In this document: positions 5,478 through 12,983 of the stretch, one piece after another
Layout of the letters: the number at the start of each line of letters is the position of its first letter
Numbering within the stretch: the stretch's first letter is position 1
IMG/VR virus record: IMGVR_UViG_3300025138_000074
Location: 1 to 46,911 of that record
Length of the DNA stretch: 46,911 nucleotides
Reading direction: 5' to 3' (one strand)
From: a virus
Notes under the pieces: generated by a model
Database searches by the model: none
Seen by the model: the letters and a program-made list of their open reading frames with translations, nothing else
What the model was told of the DNA's origin: nothing
Position numbers and translations under genes: made by a program

Positions 5478-5945
5478 TTATAATAGTCTTTTTTTGAAAA
5501 TAGTTATTAATTTTTCCAAATTTATTTCTGTTAATAATATATGTTTTCTAGCTAGAAATGTTCTATATTGTTCTTCGTTTTTAAACTTTCTAATAAAAAA
5601 TATTTCAGACAATATATCATCTGTCATACCTTTTCTATTCATTATAGTATTATAATCAAACATCTCTGTAATATTATTAATAAAATTGTTCTGGGATATT
5701 CTTTGATAAAGATCTGGATGCTTTAATCTTGTGTACATGGTAAATGTACCTGCATAATTACAATTATGACAGTAACACATTAGATTATTATCTCTCTTAC
5801 TTACATAAAACCTTGCTCTATGTAACTTAGATTTTGAATCACCACAAACATCGCAAGACCAATTCCAAAACCATTGTTGCTTACGAGTATAATTACGAAC
5901 TCTACTTTCTAATTCACAGACTATTTCAACTTGTTTAGATATCAT
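5478..5945 (-). CDS. Stand-alone primase-type zinc-ribbon protein (gp61 N-domain-like)
   Basis: Residues about 30-65 contain CDVCGDS, a basic RARFYV stretch and CYCHNC, then YAGTF: the four-cysteine zinc ribbon with an RAR-x-Y core found at the N-terminus of T4 gp61-type primases. The following stretch (RLKHPDLYQRI) also resembles the segment after the ribbon in those primases. The protein is only about 155 residues, so the TOPRIM catalytic domain is absent. The frame opens at 5987, but the methionine at 5945 avoids overlap with the divergent gene and starts nearer the conserved part; neither has a Shine-Dalgarno. It may be a regulator of primer synthesis or a DNA-binding zinc protein. Confidence 0.62.
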   Translation of the reverse strand: MISKQVEIVCELESRVRNYTRKQQWFWNWSCDVCGDSKSKLHRARFYVSKRDNNLMCYCHNCNYAGTFTMYTRLKHPDLYQRISQNNFINNITEMFDYNTIMNRKGMTDDILSEIFFIRKFKNEEQYRTFLARKHILLTEINLEKLITIFKKRLL

Positions 5946-5965
5946 GCATTTGTTATAGTAACTGT

Positions 5966-5973
5966 TATAAATA
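5966..5973 (+). promoter_or_regulatory. Late promoter (TATAAATA) 5 nt before a start codon
   Basis: Exact TATAAATA with only ATTTT between it and the ATG at 5979, so transcription should begin at or next to the start codon. Confidence 0.7.
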
Positions 5974-5978
5974 ATTTT

Positions 5979-6968
5979 ATGAAACATTTAATTTTATTTA
6001 CAGCACTAGGTATATCATTCATTGCTGCTTATTATAGTATAGTTGGACTAGCAGCTATATTTGCTGCTAGCGTTATTCCAGTTATAGTGATGGGTACATC
6101 ATTAGAAATTGGTAAATTAGTTAGTGTAGCTTACTTACATCAAAAATGGAACACTGTTCCAATACTGTTGAAAGGTTATTTTATCTTTGCAATATTTCTT
6201 TTAATGTTCATTACATCTATGGGCATCTTTGGCTTTCTATCGAAGGCTCACATCGAGCAAACAGTGGTTTCAGGTGATAATACTATAAAGATTGAAAGAA
6301 TTGACAGTCAGATAAAAAGACAAAATAGAGTAATAAAAGATGCTGAAACTGTTTTGTATCAACTCGATAAAGCTGTACAGGTGTTAATTGACTTTGATAG
6401 AATAAGAGGAGATACCGGAGCAATTGCTCAAAGAGAAAAACAAAAGAATGAAAGAAATCAATTATCATTAGTAATTAATGGTGCAGAGAATGTAATTGAT
6501 GGATTACAGATTCAAAAGTTATCTTTAGAAAAAGAACAAATACAATTAGAAGCAGAAGTGGGTCCTATAAAGTATATTGCTGAATTTGTTTATGGTGAAA
6601 AGGCAAATAGGTCAATGCTTGAAGAATCTGTTAAGTGGGTTATAATTTTAATTGTAATTGTATTCGATCCATTAGCAGTTTCTCTTTTAATTGCTTGGTC
6701 TCACTTATCTATTTCAAATGTCAAAAAAGAATTCGTAAACGCTAATGCTAATAATAAGAAAAAAGTTTTATTTGAAGTACCAAAAGAAGTTAAAGTTAAA
6801 GTTGATGAAAAAAGAAATAAAACAATTATTATAGGTGGAATAGTTTATACGGAAGCACAGATAGCTGGTATTCTGAAAGCTAATTATAATGATTTACCAG
6901 ATGATCAAAAGACAGTTTACAATAAATTTAGAAAAAAGAAATCTGGTGGAAAATCTGGATCTGCATAA
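5979..6968 (+). CDS. Membrane protein with central coiled coil
   Basis: A 329-residue protein. The N-terminus has hydrophobic segments at about residues 2-44 and 62-88, a long charged helical region (about 95-205) predicted to form a coiled coil, another membrane span (about 220-240, WVIILIVIVFDPLAVSLLIAW), and a lysine-rich tail. The frame opens at 5931, but MKHLILFTALG at 5979 follows the late promoter and is the natural start. The conserved-looking EVGPIKYIAE stretch before the last span recalls hypothetical membrane proteins of marine phages. It could be an envelope or ejection-associated protein; function unknown. Confidence 0.72.
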   Translation: MKHLILFTALGISFIAAYYSIVGLAAIFAASVIPVIVMGTSLEIGKLVSVAYLHQKWNTVPILLKGYFIFAIFLLMFITSMGIFGFLSKAHIEQTVVSGDNTIKIERIDSQIKRQNRVIKDAETVLYQLDKAVQVLIDFDRIRGDTGAIAQREKQKNERNQLSLVINGAENVIDGLQIQKLSLEKEQIQLEAEVGPIKYIAEFVYGEKANRSMLEESVKWVIILIVIVFDPLAVSLLIAWSHLSISNVKKEFVNANANNKKKVLFEVPKEVKVKVDEKRNKTIIIGGIVYTEAQIAGILKANYNDLPDDQKTVYNKFRKKKSGGKSGSA

Positions 6969-6971
6969 ATA
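6964..6971 (+). promoter_or_regulatory. Late promoter-like element (CATAAATA)
   Basis: CATAAATA overlaps the stop codon of the membrane protein gene and lies 25 nt before the next ATG at 6997, leaving room for the AGAGGG ribosome site. Confidence 0.5.
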
Positions 6972-6996
6972 ATATAACTTGTTAGGTTAGAGGGAC

Positions 6997-7221
6997 ATGA
7001 TCTATCAACATAAGAATTATACTTTAGATAACATCGATGGTACAGGTTACTTGTATTCTGAGCATCAATTACTTTTTAGAGGTGATGCATATAAAGCTAT
7101 ACTTATGTTTATAAAATTCTCTAATAATGACAAGAATGTTCTGAATGCTTTTAAAAAACAATTGGATCAAAGAGAAGAATGTAGATTGAAAAAATTTAGA
7201 AATGATGAAGAACAATTATAA
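6997..7221 (+). CDS. Hypothetical protein
   Basis: A 74-residue soluble protein (MIYQHKNYTLDNIDGTGYLY...) with a highly charged C-terminus (REECRLKKFRNDEEQL). The start has AGAGGG 4-5 nt upstream. It overlaps the following gene by 20 bases. Not recognised. The first half looks like a small beta domain, the second a helix. Confidence 0.65.
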   Translation: MIYQHKNYTLDNIDGTGYLYSEHQLLFRGDAYKAILMFIKFSNNDKNVLNAFKKQLDQREECRLKKFRNDEEQL

Positions 7222-7600
7222 ACTTTTAGCAATTTTATTTTTAGTTTATGTCATGATGTTAATATGCGCAAGCTCCAAACAAACACAAGGAGCAGGAAAG
7301 ATTTACGAGCCAAAAACTGATAAAAAGAAAATTTATGGTAAAGTAAAGAACTATTCCTTACAACAAAAAATAATAAGAGGTGATATAGAAGTAAAAAAAT
7401 ACACTACATGCAGATTAGCCAAAACAATAAAATCAAGAGTGACCGGTCAACAAGCATGTGTATACAGAGGCGGTAATCAGACGTTTGAATTGATGTTCGA
7501 CAATAATTGTCCTAAACAATTTAAATGTGTATATAATCCGGGTCAAAAAGAACCCAACATTGATAGTGTAATAGAAAGTTTGAATAAAATAAAAAAATAG
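7202..7600 (+). CDS. Exported or membrane-anchored cysteine-containing protein
   Basis: A 132-residue protein with an N-terminal hydrophobic segment (about residues 6-23, YKLLAILFLVYVMMLICA) and a lysine-rich exported part that carries four further cysteines (TTCRLAKT, QQACVYRG, NNCPKQFKCVYN). The signal segment ends in LIC-A, but the lipobox is not canonical, so lipidation is doubtful. Disulphides in the periplasm are likely. Translation may begin at either of two adjacent methionines (7202 or 7205). It lies among other membrane genes; function unknown. Confidence 0.65.
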   Translation: MMKNNYKLLAILFLVYVMMLICASSKQTQGAGKIYEPKTDKKKIYGKVKNYSLQQKIIRGDIEVKKYTTCRLAKTIKSRVTGQQACVYRGGNQTFELMFDNNCPKQFKCVYNPGQKEPNIDSVIESLNKIKK

Positions 7601-7608
7601 GGGAAGCA

Positions 7609-8100
7609 ATGATAGATCCAATTACCGCAATTGCAGCTGCAACATCAGCTTTTAATGTTATTAAAAAAGGTTTCGAAGTAGGAAGAGACATAGAGGGTAT
7701 GTATGGTGACATGGGTAGATGGATGGGAGCAGTCTCAGACATTGACCAAGCTGAAAAGATGAATAAAAATCCACCTTTATTTAAAAAAATATTTTCTGGT
7801 TCATCAATAGAAGAAGAAGCTCTAAACATATTTGCAGCTAAGAAAAAAGCTGAAGCTATGGAACAAGAACTTAGAACATATGTTAACATGATGCACGGTC
7901 CTGGTAGCTGGAACGAGATAGTTGCTCTTCAAGCTCAAATAAGAAAAGATAGAAAAGCACAAATCTATGCTCAACAAGAAAAACAAAGAGAAATACTTAA
8001 CGCAATAGGCCTTGTTATTCTTTCAGTAATTTTCTTGGGTGTTGTAGCTTTTGTATTTTATTTTGGAGTGCAAATGGCAGGAAAACCTGCTCCTTGGTAA
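7609..8100 (+). CDS. Conserved phage membrane-anchored protein, unknown role
   Basis: A 163-residue protein beginning MIDPITAIAAATSAFNVIKKG with a glycine-rich GRDIEGMYGDMGRWMGA stretch, a charged helical middle (about 60-130), and a single C-terminal membrane span (about 134-156). From memory this plan recurs in T4-like marine phages and other phages as a conserved hypothetical, sometimes found near virion genes. The start has GGGGAAG just upstream. The stop codon is part of the loop of a terminator hairpin. I cannot assign a function. Confidence 0.75.
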   Translation: MIDPITAIAAATSAFNVIKKGFEVGRDIEGMYGDMGRWMGAVSDIDQAEKMNKNPPLFKKIFSGSSIEEEALNIFAAKKKAEAMEQELRTYVNMMHGPGSWNEIVALQAQIRKDRKAQIYAQQEKQREILNAIGLVILSVIFLGVVAFVFYFGVQMAGKPAPW

Positions 8101-8111
8101 GAGCAGGTTTT
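8082..8111. terminator. Bidirectional rho-independent terminator
   Basis: AAAACCTGCTC (8082-8092), an 8-nt loop, and GAGCAGGTTTT (8101-8111) form a perfect 11-bp stem with A/T flanks on both sides. It lies between two convergent genes (7609-8100 and gene 32) and can terminate transcription from either direction; the left arm is within the coding region of the plus-strand gene. Confidence 0.9.
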
Positions 8112-8117
8112 ATATAG

Positions 8118-9026
8118 TTAGTCTTTAGCTAAAGATTTAAAATAATCTTCTAGATCTTCATCATCGTCTGATGACTTCGAAGCAACAGGAGCTGGAGCAG
8201 GCACTTCATCTTTTTGAAATACATTATTCCACTCGCCCTTTTCTTCTGTAGGCTGCAATCCAGATTGATTGTTAATTACAGGAGAAGTTTTTTCAGTAAC
8301 TTCATTTAATCTTACAGATAATTCTTCATAACTCTTAAAATTGGAACTATCAATTAACTCATGAACATCATGCTGAGCTTCAAACATAGATTTCATTTTA
8401 CTGTTATCCTCAGAAAGAATTGCAGGCTTTTCAAATTCAGAAGAATCATAATTCCAGTAACCTGAAACGATCTTTATCTTTATTCTAAAGTTTGCACCCT
8501 CAATCATGTCAAAAGGATTAACAGGAGTATCATCAGCAAACTCAGGTTGCATAACACTCATAATTTTATCAAATATCTTTTGACCAAATCTGAACATCTT
8601 TACTTGACCTTCGTTTTCTGGATGCTCTGGATCTTTTAAGATAAGAGCATTAGCAAAATAAGAAGTTCTTCTCTTCTGCTTTCTAGCAATATCTTTATTA
8701 GCTTCAATTCCGGAATTCCAAAGTGTAGCATTATACTCACTGACAGGATCTTTCTGACTTATAGTAGTTAGAGAATTCTCTATATACCATTTACCTGTAG
8801 GACCTTGAAAGCCATGATCATACATTCTTACCCATGGTGTTTTATCAGGATTAGAACCTGGTAACAATCTTATAACAGCATAACCTGTACCGTCTTTACC
8901 CATTTTAGGTTTCCAAATACGATCATCAGTTCTGTTGTCTTGATTTCCCTGTAGTTCAGTTTTTAAGTTAGTTGTAAGTTTTTCAAAAGCAGACTTACGG
9001 TTCTGCATATAATCTTCAAAAGACAT
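8118..9026 (-). CDS. gp32: Single-stranded DNA-binding protein gp32
   Basis: A 302-residue homologue of T4 gp32 (301 aa), which coats ssDNA in replication, recombination and repair and loads partners. Recognisable parts are the N-terminal basic segment (QNRKSAFEKL), the OB-fold core with YAVIRLLPG, GKWYIENSLTTISQKDPVSEY, ARKQKRR and MFRFGQKIFDKI, and an acidic C-terminal tail (SSDDDEDLEDYF) for protein contacts. The T4 zinc-ligand cysteines are absent, as I recall for marine relatives. It is downstream of genes 33 and 59, the T4 order. AAGGA precedes the ATG within a 27-nt A-rich leader. Confidence 0.97.
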   Translation of the reverse strand: MSFEDYMQNRKSAFEKLTTNLKTELQGNQDNRTDDRIWKPKMGKDGTGYAVIRLLPGSNPDKTPWVRMYDHGFQGPTGKWYIENSLTTISQKDPVSEYNATLWNSGIEANKDIARKQKRRTSYFANALILKDPEHPENEGQVKMFRFGQKIFDKIMSVMQPEFADDTPVNPFDMIEGANFRIKIKIVSGYWNYDSSEFEKPAILSEDNSKMKSMFEAQHDVHELIDSSNFKSYEELSVRLNEVTEKTSPVINNQSGLQPTEEKGEWNNVFQKDEVPAPAPVASKSSDDDEDLEDYFKSLAKD

Positions 9027-9053
9027 ATATTTTCCTTTTTCTAGTTTCTAGTT
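9027..9053 (-). promoter_or_regulatory. A-rich leader of gene 32 with a direct repeat
   Basis: On the minus strand this gap between genes 59 and 32 reads AACTAG-AAACTAG followed by an A-rich stretch containing AAGGA before the ATG. In T4, gp32 represses its own translation by binding an unstructured A/U-rich leader; this segment has that composition, but no pseudoknot was established. Confidence 0.4.
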
Positions 9054-9653
9054 TCACTGTTTATTTGCTTTGAATATTTCCAAAGCTATATCATTGTAAT
9101 ATGTAATATTCAGAATTTTTTTCACAAAAGGTAAATAATTTTTAACTTTTTGTATATGATCTGGCCACATGATAGGCAACGATATTCTTTTGTAGTGATC
9201 ATCAATAAATGGAAAGAAATTATCCATCAATATTAATGTCTCTATGTTAATTACCTTTTTAATAACTAAGTCATGTATTAGAGGTATAGAAGTATCGGTT
9301 TTGACTTCGATTAATTGGTATGGTGCATATTCACAAGATAACATTTCGACATCTTGTTTAAATTTTTCAGGGAATTTTTTCAAATGAGATTTATATCTTT
9401 CGTAGTTCTCTTTAGACATATCCTTTATCCAACAATTAGGTTTAGATATGAAATGAGAAACAAAAAAGGTTTCTAATTCTTTCTGAGGTAAAATTTTAGA
9501 TAACTTTTCAAATGAAAAATGATCTGTTCTGTTATTATAAGCAGTTTTACTAGCATTGACTTTACCTTGATATTTAAAATAATCATATTCAGATGTAAAG
9601 TGTCTTTGCAATGCTAAGTAATTAATATAAGTGTAATAACCTGTATCAGACAA
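9054..9653 (-). CDS. gp59: Helicase-loading protein gp59
   Basis: A 199-residue homologue of T4 gp59 (217 aa), which binds fork DNA and gp32 and loads the gp41 helicase. Matches include YDYFKYQGKV, KTAYNNRTDHFSFEKLSK, the LETFFVSHFISKPNCWI segment and the LILMDNFFPFID helix in the C-terminal domain. The start codon is TTG at 9653; no ATG lies before the conserved region. It overlaps gene 33 by 8 bases and precedes gene 32, the same order as in T4. Confidence 0.93.
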   Translation of the reverse strand: MSDTGYYTYINYLALQRHFTSEYDYFKYQGKVNASKTAYNNRTDHFSFEKLSKILPQKELETFFVSHFISKPNCWIKDMSKENYERYKSHLKKFPEKFKQDVEMLSCEYAPYQLIEVKTDTSIPLIHDLVIKKVINIETLILMDNFFPFIDDHYKRISLPIMWPDHIQKVKNYLPFVKKILNITYYNDIALEIFKANKQ

Positions 9654-9885
9654 CCGTTTTCTTCTTGTATTTTAACGCATTAACAATTAAAGCATCTCTC
9701 TCTATTTTTTCTTTTATATTTTTGTTAATTAATCTTTTACAATCTCTTGGATCAATATCATACATCTTACATACTTCAATTGTTGCATCTATGTAATTTA
9801 ATCTTTTGTGTTTTACTGCTTCTTCTATTAATAATGGAAAAGATTTATTATTAATACCAAAGTCTGAATCAACTATCTTCTTCAA
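9646..9885 (-). CDS. gp33: Late-promoter transcription co-activator gp33
   Basis: A 79-residue protein in the T4 position for gene 33 (33-59-32). LNYIDATIEVCKMYDIDP and RLINKNIKEKIERDAL match the short gp33 proteins of marine T4-like phages, which are shorter than T4 gp33 (112 aa). gp33 binds the beta-flap of RNA polymerase and links it to the sliding clamp for late transcription with gp55. The start is TTG at 9885, preceded by a strong GGAGGG 8 nt upstream. Confidence 0.88.
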   Translation of the reverse strand: MKKIVDSDFGINNKSFPLLIEEAVKHKRLNYIDATIEVCKMYDIDPRDCKRLINKNIKEKIERDALIVNALKYKKKTVV

Positions 9886-10105
9886 AACCTGTACCCTCCA
9901 AATTACTATTTTTATTAATCATAATATCACACAATTGTGCAAACCACGAATCAATTGTTGTTAAGTTCCTATCTTTGTAATAGTCTTTAACCATATTAAG
10001 TATTTTTATTTTATCTTCAGGTGAGGCTTTAGATGTATTCCAGTAATTTGTTATATCTCTAGCTGTTACTTCGATATCTGTTGGTTTAATTAGAGGTAAG
10101 TCCAT
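9869..10105 (-). CDS. Hypothetical protein between genes 33 and the nuclease
   Basis: A 78-residue acidic helical protein starting MDLPLIKPTDIEV when begun at the ATG at 10105; an upstream TTG (10117) would add four residues but sits against the AGGA ribosome site. It contains ITNYWNTSKASPEDKIKIL and ends in GTGFEEDS. It overlaps gene 33 by 17 bases and the nuclease gene by 20. Not recognised. Location suggests a role in replication or late transcription, unproven. Confidence 0.65.
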   Translation of the reverse strand: MDLPLIKPTDIEVTARDITNYWNTSKASPEDKIKILNMVKDYYKDRNLTTIDSWFAQLCDIMINKNSNLEGTGFEEDS

Positions 10106-10769
10106 TGTACTTATCAATCCTTTCTTTTAATTCATTTGTATATTTTATAATATCTTTTTTGTTAAGTGTAAATGTTTGAGTTGTACCATCTTGTACAGAA
10201 ATCAAAATACATACTTGAAAAGGCATCTCTCCAACTAATTCTCTATATGCCATAAAATAAAAACAACCTTGCAAAAAATAATCACGTATCCATATTTCTT
10301 TTTTAGGTCTTATAGATGTTTTAAAATCTATAACTGATAATTTACCTTCGTATTCAGCAATACAATCAACAGTACCAGCTACTTTTAATATATTTGAATG
10401 CAGCTGTGTTTCTAAACATCTAACATTGTCTATTAAATCTAATTTAGGACGTATCCCCCTAAATAGAAACTCACCACTAGTAGAACCAAGATCATCCAGA
10501 GGCTCATTGAGTAAATAGTCCTCGCAGAGCTTATGCATTGAAGTACCGCGAGTTGTAGCAGCCTTAGTAACTTTCCTGGCTTGTTCTTCACCAACTCTCT
10601 TACGCCATTTAACAAGCGAACTTTTATCAGAAGTTTTAGATAAGACAGTTGTAATTGAAGGATATGATATCTTTGAATTAATTTCATAAACTCTACCTTT
10701 GTCTTCGCTGTTTATTTGTTTAATCTTGGGAATCTCTTTCCAAAGATGATTGAATTTTTTTAACATCAT
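10086..10769 (-). CDS. RecB/MGME1-like PD-(D/E)XK exonuclease
   Basis: A protein of about 227 residues with the motifs of RecB-family nucleases: an N-terminal helical part (PSITTVLSKTSDKSSLVKW), GTSMHKLCEDYL, AGTVDCIAEY giving the first metal-binding Asp, LSVIDFKTS (the D-x-K motif), and QGCFYFMAY (the QxxxY motif). Such proteins in T4-like marine phages are annotated as exonucleases and are thought to trim ends in replication or recombination. The annotated frame can start at GTG 10772; two ATG codons follow at 10769 and 10766. It overlaps the 3' end of the ClpX-like gene by 50 bases. Confidence 0.88.
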   Translation of the reverse strand: MMLKKFNHLWKEIPKIKQINSEDKGRVYEINSKISYPSITTVLSKTSDKSSLVKWRKRVGEEQARKVTKAATTRGTSMHKLCEDYLLNEPLDDLGSTSGEFLFRGIRPKLDLIDNVRCLETQLHSNILKVAGTVDCIAEYEGKLSVIDFKTSIRPKKEIWIRDYFLQGCFYFMAYRELVGEMPFQVCILISVQDGTTQTFTLNKKDIIKYTNELKERIDKYNGLTSN

Positions 10770-11856
10770 CACTAGTAACTGTAATACCTTTCAATTCAAA
10801 CATACTATCTAATAGTACATTTTCTATAATAGTTTTTAATCCTCTAGCACCAGTTTTCTGATGCAAAGCTAACTCCGCTATTGATTGTAAAGAATCTTCA
10901 CCAAATTTTAATTCTAATTGTGATTCTTCAAATAATTTTATATATTGTTCAGTAGGATTATTTTTTACTTTTGTCAATATATAAATTAAATCTTCAACTG
11001 TCAATTGTCTCAAAGCTGCTATCAGTGGTATCCTACCTATCAACTCAGGTATGAAACCATAATCTTCAATATCTTGTGGAGTACATTTTTGTAATAAAGC
11101 TACATCAGGATCATAGTCTTTGATACTAGCATTGACACCTATATTTGTAGTTGGTCCTACTTTTAGTCTCTTTGCAATGTTTTCTTCTAATCCAACAAAC
11201 GCTCCACCAACAATGAACAATATGTTAGTAGTATCAACCTGAAATTTCATTCTAGTTAACCCGGTCTGCTTTTCAATATCTACTGTTGTACCTTCCATTA
11301 ATTTTAATAATGCTTGTTGTACACCTTCACCTCCAACATCTCTTTGTTTATTTCCATTAAATCTTTTTGCTATCTTATCAAATTCATCAATAAAAATAAT
11401 TCCTGTTCCAGCTGCTTCAAATGATTGACCAGCTGCTGAAATCAAACCATCTATCATTGTTTCAACATCTTTACCAACATATCCTGCAGCTGTTAATGAA
11501 TTAGCATCAGCTATGTGTACTGGAACTTTTAAAAACTCAGCTAATTTTTTTACTAGATAAGTTTTACCTGTACCTGTAGGACCTAACATCATTACGTTGG
11601 TTTTATCTAACCGTACTTTGAATCCTGAGTCTCTATAAATCATCAATCTTTTATAATGATTAAATGCTGCTGTAGCTAAAACTTTTTTAGCTTTATCTTG
11701 ACCTACAACATAACTATCAAGGTAATTATATATTTCTTTTGGTGATGGTAAATCAAAATCCAACATAGCAGTTGAATCGTGCACTAAGTCAATCTTTTCC
11801 TTCAACCCTTCTAAAAATTCAGAAAGGAATTTACTATCTTTATCCGCAATTTTCAT
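10720..11856 (-). CDS. clpX: ClpX-like AAA+ unfoldase without zinc-binding domain
   Basis: A 378-residue AAA+ protein clearly in the ClpX family: YVVGQDKAKK (about 49-58), Walker A GPTGTGKT (92-99), pore loop GYVG (125-128), Walker B FIDEFD (155-160), GGEGVQQALLKLMEGT (175-190), FIPELIGRIP (268-277) and TGARGLK near the end. E. coli ClpX is 424 aa; the N-terminal C4 zinc domain that binds adaptors is missing. The RKH substrate loop is shortened and replaced by EKQTGLTRMKF, and the ClpP-docking IGF tripeptide reads IGV (239-241). It may remodel phage or host proteins without ClpP, or engage host ClpP weakly. Confidence 0.93.
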   Translation of the reverse strand: MKIADKDSKFLSEFLEGLKEKIDLVHDSTAMLDFDLPSPKEIYNYLDSYVVGQDKAKKVLATAAFNHYKRLMIYRDSGFKVRLDKTNVMMLGPTGTGKTYLVKKLAEFLKVPVHIADANSLTAAGYVGKDVETMIDGLISAAGQSFEAAGTGIIFIDEFDKIAKRFNGNKQRDVGGEGVQQALLKLMEGTTVDIEKQTGLTRMKFQVDTTNILFIVGGAFVGLEENIAKRLKVGPTTNIGVNASIKDYDPDVALLQKCTPQDIEDYGFIPELIGRIPLIAALRQLTVEDLIYILTKVKNNPTEQYIKLFEESQLELKFGEDSLQSIAELALHQKTGARGLKTIIENVLLDSMFELKGITVTSDDVKKIQSSLERDSQD

Positions 11857-11860
11857 AATG

Positions 11861-12103
11861 TTATATAAGGTGGTCTACACCTTTTCCTCTAGGATGTTTT
11901 TGTTTTATTAATTTTAATTGATCTCTAAAACCACTAGGTAGTTTTCCACCTTCAATAGTTCTACCTCCAATGAATGAAGCTGTTGTAAGTAATTTTTGTA
12001 TTTCAGGGTTGTCTTCTAAGTATTTCACTGAAGCTTCATACGTTGAAAAGAACTCACTGAATTCATTATTAGTTTTTGTATTTAAAAAATTATATGTTGG
12101 CAT
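11861..12103 (-). CDS. Small MPTY-type conserved phage protein
   Basis: An 80-residue protein starting MPTYNFLNTKTNNEF and ending GFRDQLKLIKQKHPRGKG. From memory, small proteins with an MPTY start and a GF(R/K)D-x-LK-x-IK-x-KH end are common in T4-like phages; they resemble the FmdB family N-terminus but lack its zinc-ribbon cysteines, as here. Function is not known to me. It is TAATG-linked to the upstream 58-residue gene and ends 4 nt before the clpX-like ATG, so these genes form one operon. Confidence 0.72.
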   Translation of the reverse strand: MPTYNFLNTKTNNEFSEFFSTYEASVKYLEDNPEIQKLLTTASFIGGRTIEGGKLPSGFRDQLKLIKQKHPRGKGVDHLI

Positions 12104-12279
12104 TATAGTGTTTCTTTGTTGGTTATTATCTTTTTTGCTAATTCATCAAAGAATACTTTAAAAGATTTATCTTCTTTAAAGATTACCGGTTTGGCATCCA
12201 TTAAGTTAGATAGTGCATTCCATGATGTTCTTGCTGCTCTCAGAGCTTTTTTACTGTACATATAGTGTGACTGTTCCAT
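12103..12279 (-). CDS. 58-residue hypothetical protein
   Basis: A small gene found in the gap. It has AAGGAG 6 nt before its ATG at 12279 and ends in a TAATG overlap with the MPTY gene. The product (MEQSHYMYSKKALRAARTSW...) is basic and helical, with an aromatic-rich second half (KSFKVFFDELAKK). Not recognised. It is the first gene of the minus-strand replication operon that runs to gene 32. Confidence 0.78.
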   Translation of the reverse strand: MEQSHYMYSKKALRAARTSWNALSNLMDAKPVIFKEDKSFKVFFDELAKKIITNKETL

Positions 12280-12311
12280 TATTACTCCTTTATATTATAA
12301 TGAATTTTTGT

Positions 12312-12319
12312 AATAAATA
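12312..12319 (+). promoter_or_regulatory. Late promoter-like element (AATAAATA)
   Basis: AATAAATA 43 nt before the ATG at 12363, in the divergent gap between the replication and virion operons. Confidence 0.5.
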
Positions 12320-12362
12320 TCTTACAATACAAATTATTTATCAGAAAGTTGTAATTCATTTA

Positions 12363-12983
12363 ATGGAAATTAACAAAAGATTAAAAAATCAAAGACAAAT
12401 AAAAAACAATATTAGTGAAAAAAAAGAAAATGCTAGTATTGATAAAAGAACTATAGCTAAAAAATTTAGAGAACTTGCTTTAAAAGCTCAAAAAACATTA
12501 GGCACTAAAGAATCGATTAGCTTCTTTAGAGATAAATTAGTTAGAAGAAGAGTTGATCACGATACTCTTCTAAAAAATTATAAAACTACTTCTTCTCCAA
12601 AACCAGGATCTATGTTAGTGTATACATATGATCCTAAACATAAAGATAAGTTACCATTCTATGATACCAATCCTTGTATAATACTTTTAGATTATACAAA
12701 AGATGGATGGTATGGAGCAAATTTACATTACTTACCTCCTACTGCTAGAGCTGATTTATTAGTTGAAATTGGTTGGAATAAAAACGTTTCTTTGTTTAAT
12801 ATAGCTAAAGCATTAGAAAGAAATAAAATAACTAAACATTGTTTAAAAAGATATCTAAGAAATCAATTAAATAGTAGACTAAAGGTAGTAAACAGGGAAG
12901 ACTGGGAAATTATTATACAATTACCATTTGACGCTTTTGTAAATGAAAGCAGAGGTCGCATCTGGAGGAAAGTTAAAAGATAA
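12363..12983 (+). CDS. Conserved T4-like phage late protein of unknown role
   Basis: A 206-residue basic protein. The frame is open from 12213, but the added part is hydrophobic shadow over an opposite-strand gene; MEINKRLKNQ at 12363 is the natural start. It contains KPGSMLVYTYDPKHKDKLPFYDTNPC, then GANLHYLPPTARADLL, and ends with WEIIIQLPFDAFV; from memory this layout is conserved among diverse myoviruses. I cannot confirm a name; in T4, small head-maturation genes (2, 4) lie next to tail genes, so a role such as DNA-end or head completion is possible but unproven. It is TAATG-linked to gene 54. Confidence 0.75.
   Translation: MEINKRLKNQRQIKNNISEKKENASIDKRTIAKKFRELALKAQKTLGTKESISFFRDKLVRRRVDHDTLLKNYKTTSSPKPGSMLVYTYDPKHKDKLPFYDTNPCIILLDYTKDGWYGANLHYLPPTARADLLVEIGWNKNVSLFNIAKALERNKITKHCLKRYLRNQLNSRLKVVNREDWEIIIQLPFDAFVNESRGRIWRKVKR

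Noticed and set aside
12213-12362. Longer N-terminus for the gene at 12363
   Set aside because: It overlaps the opposite-strand 58-residue gene, has no ribosome site, and is unlike the conserved protein start.
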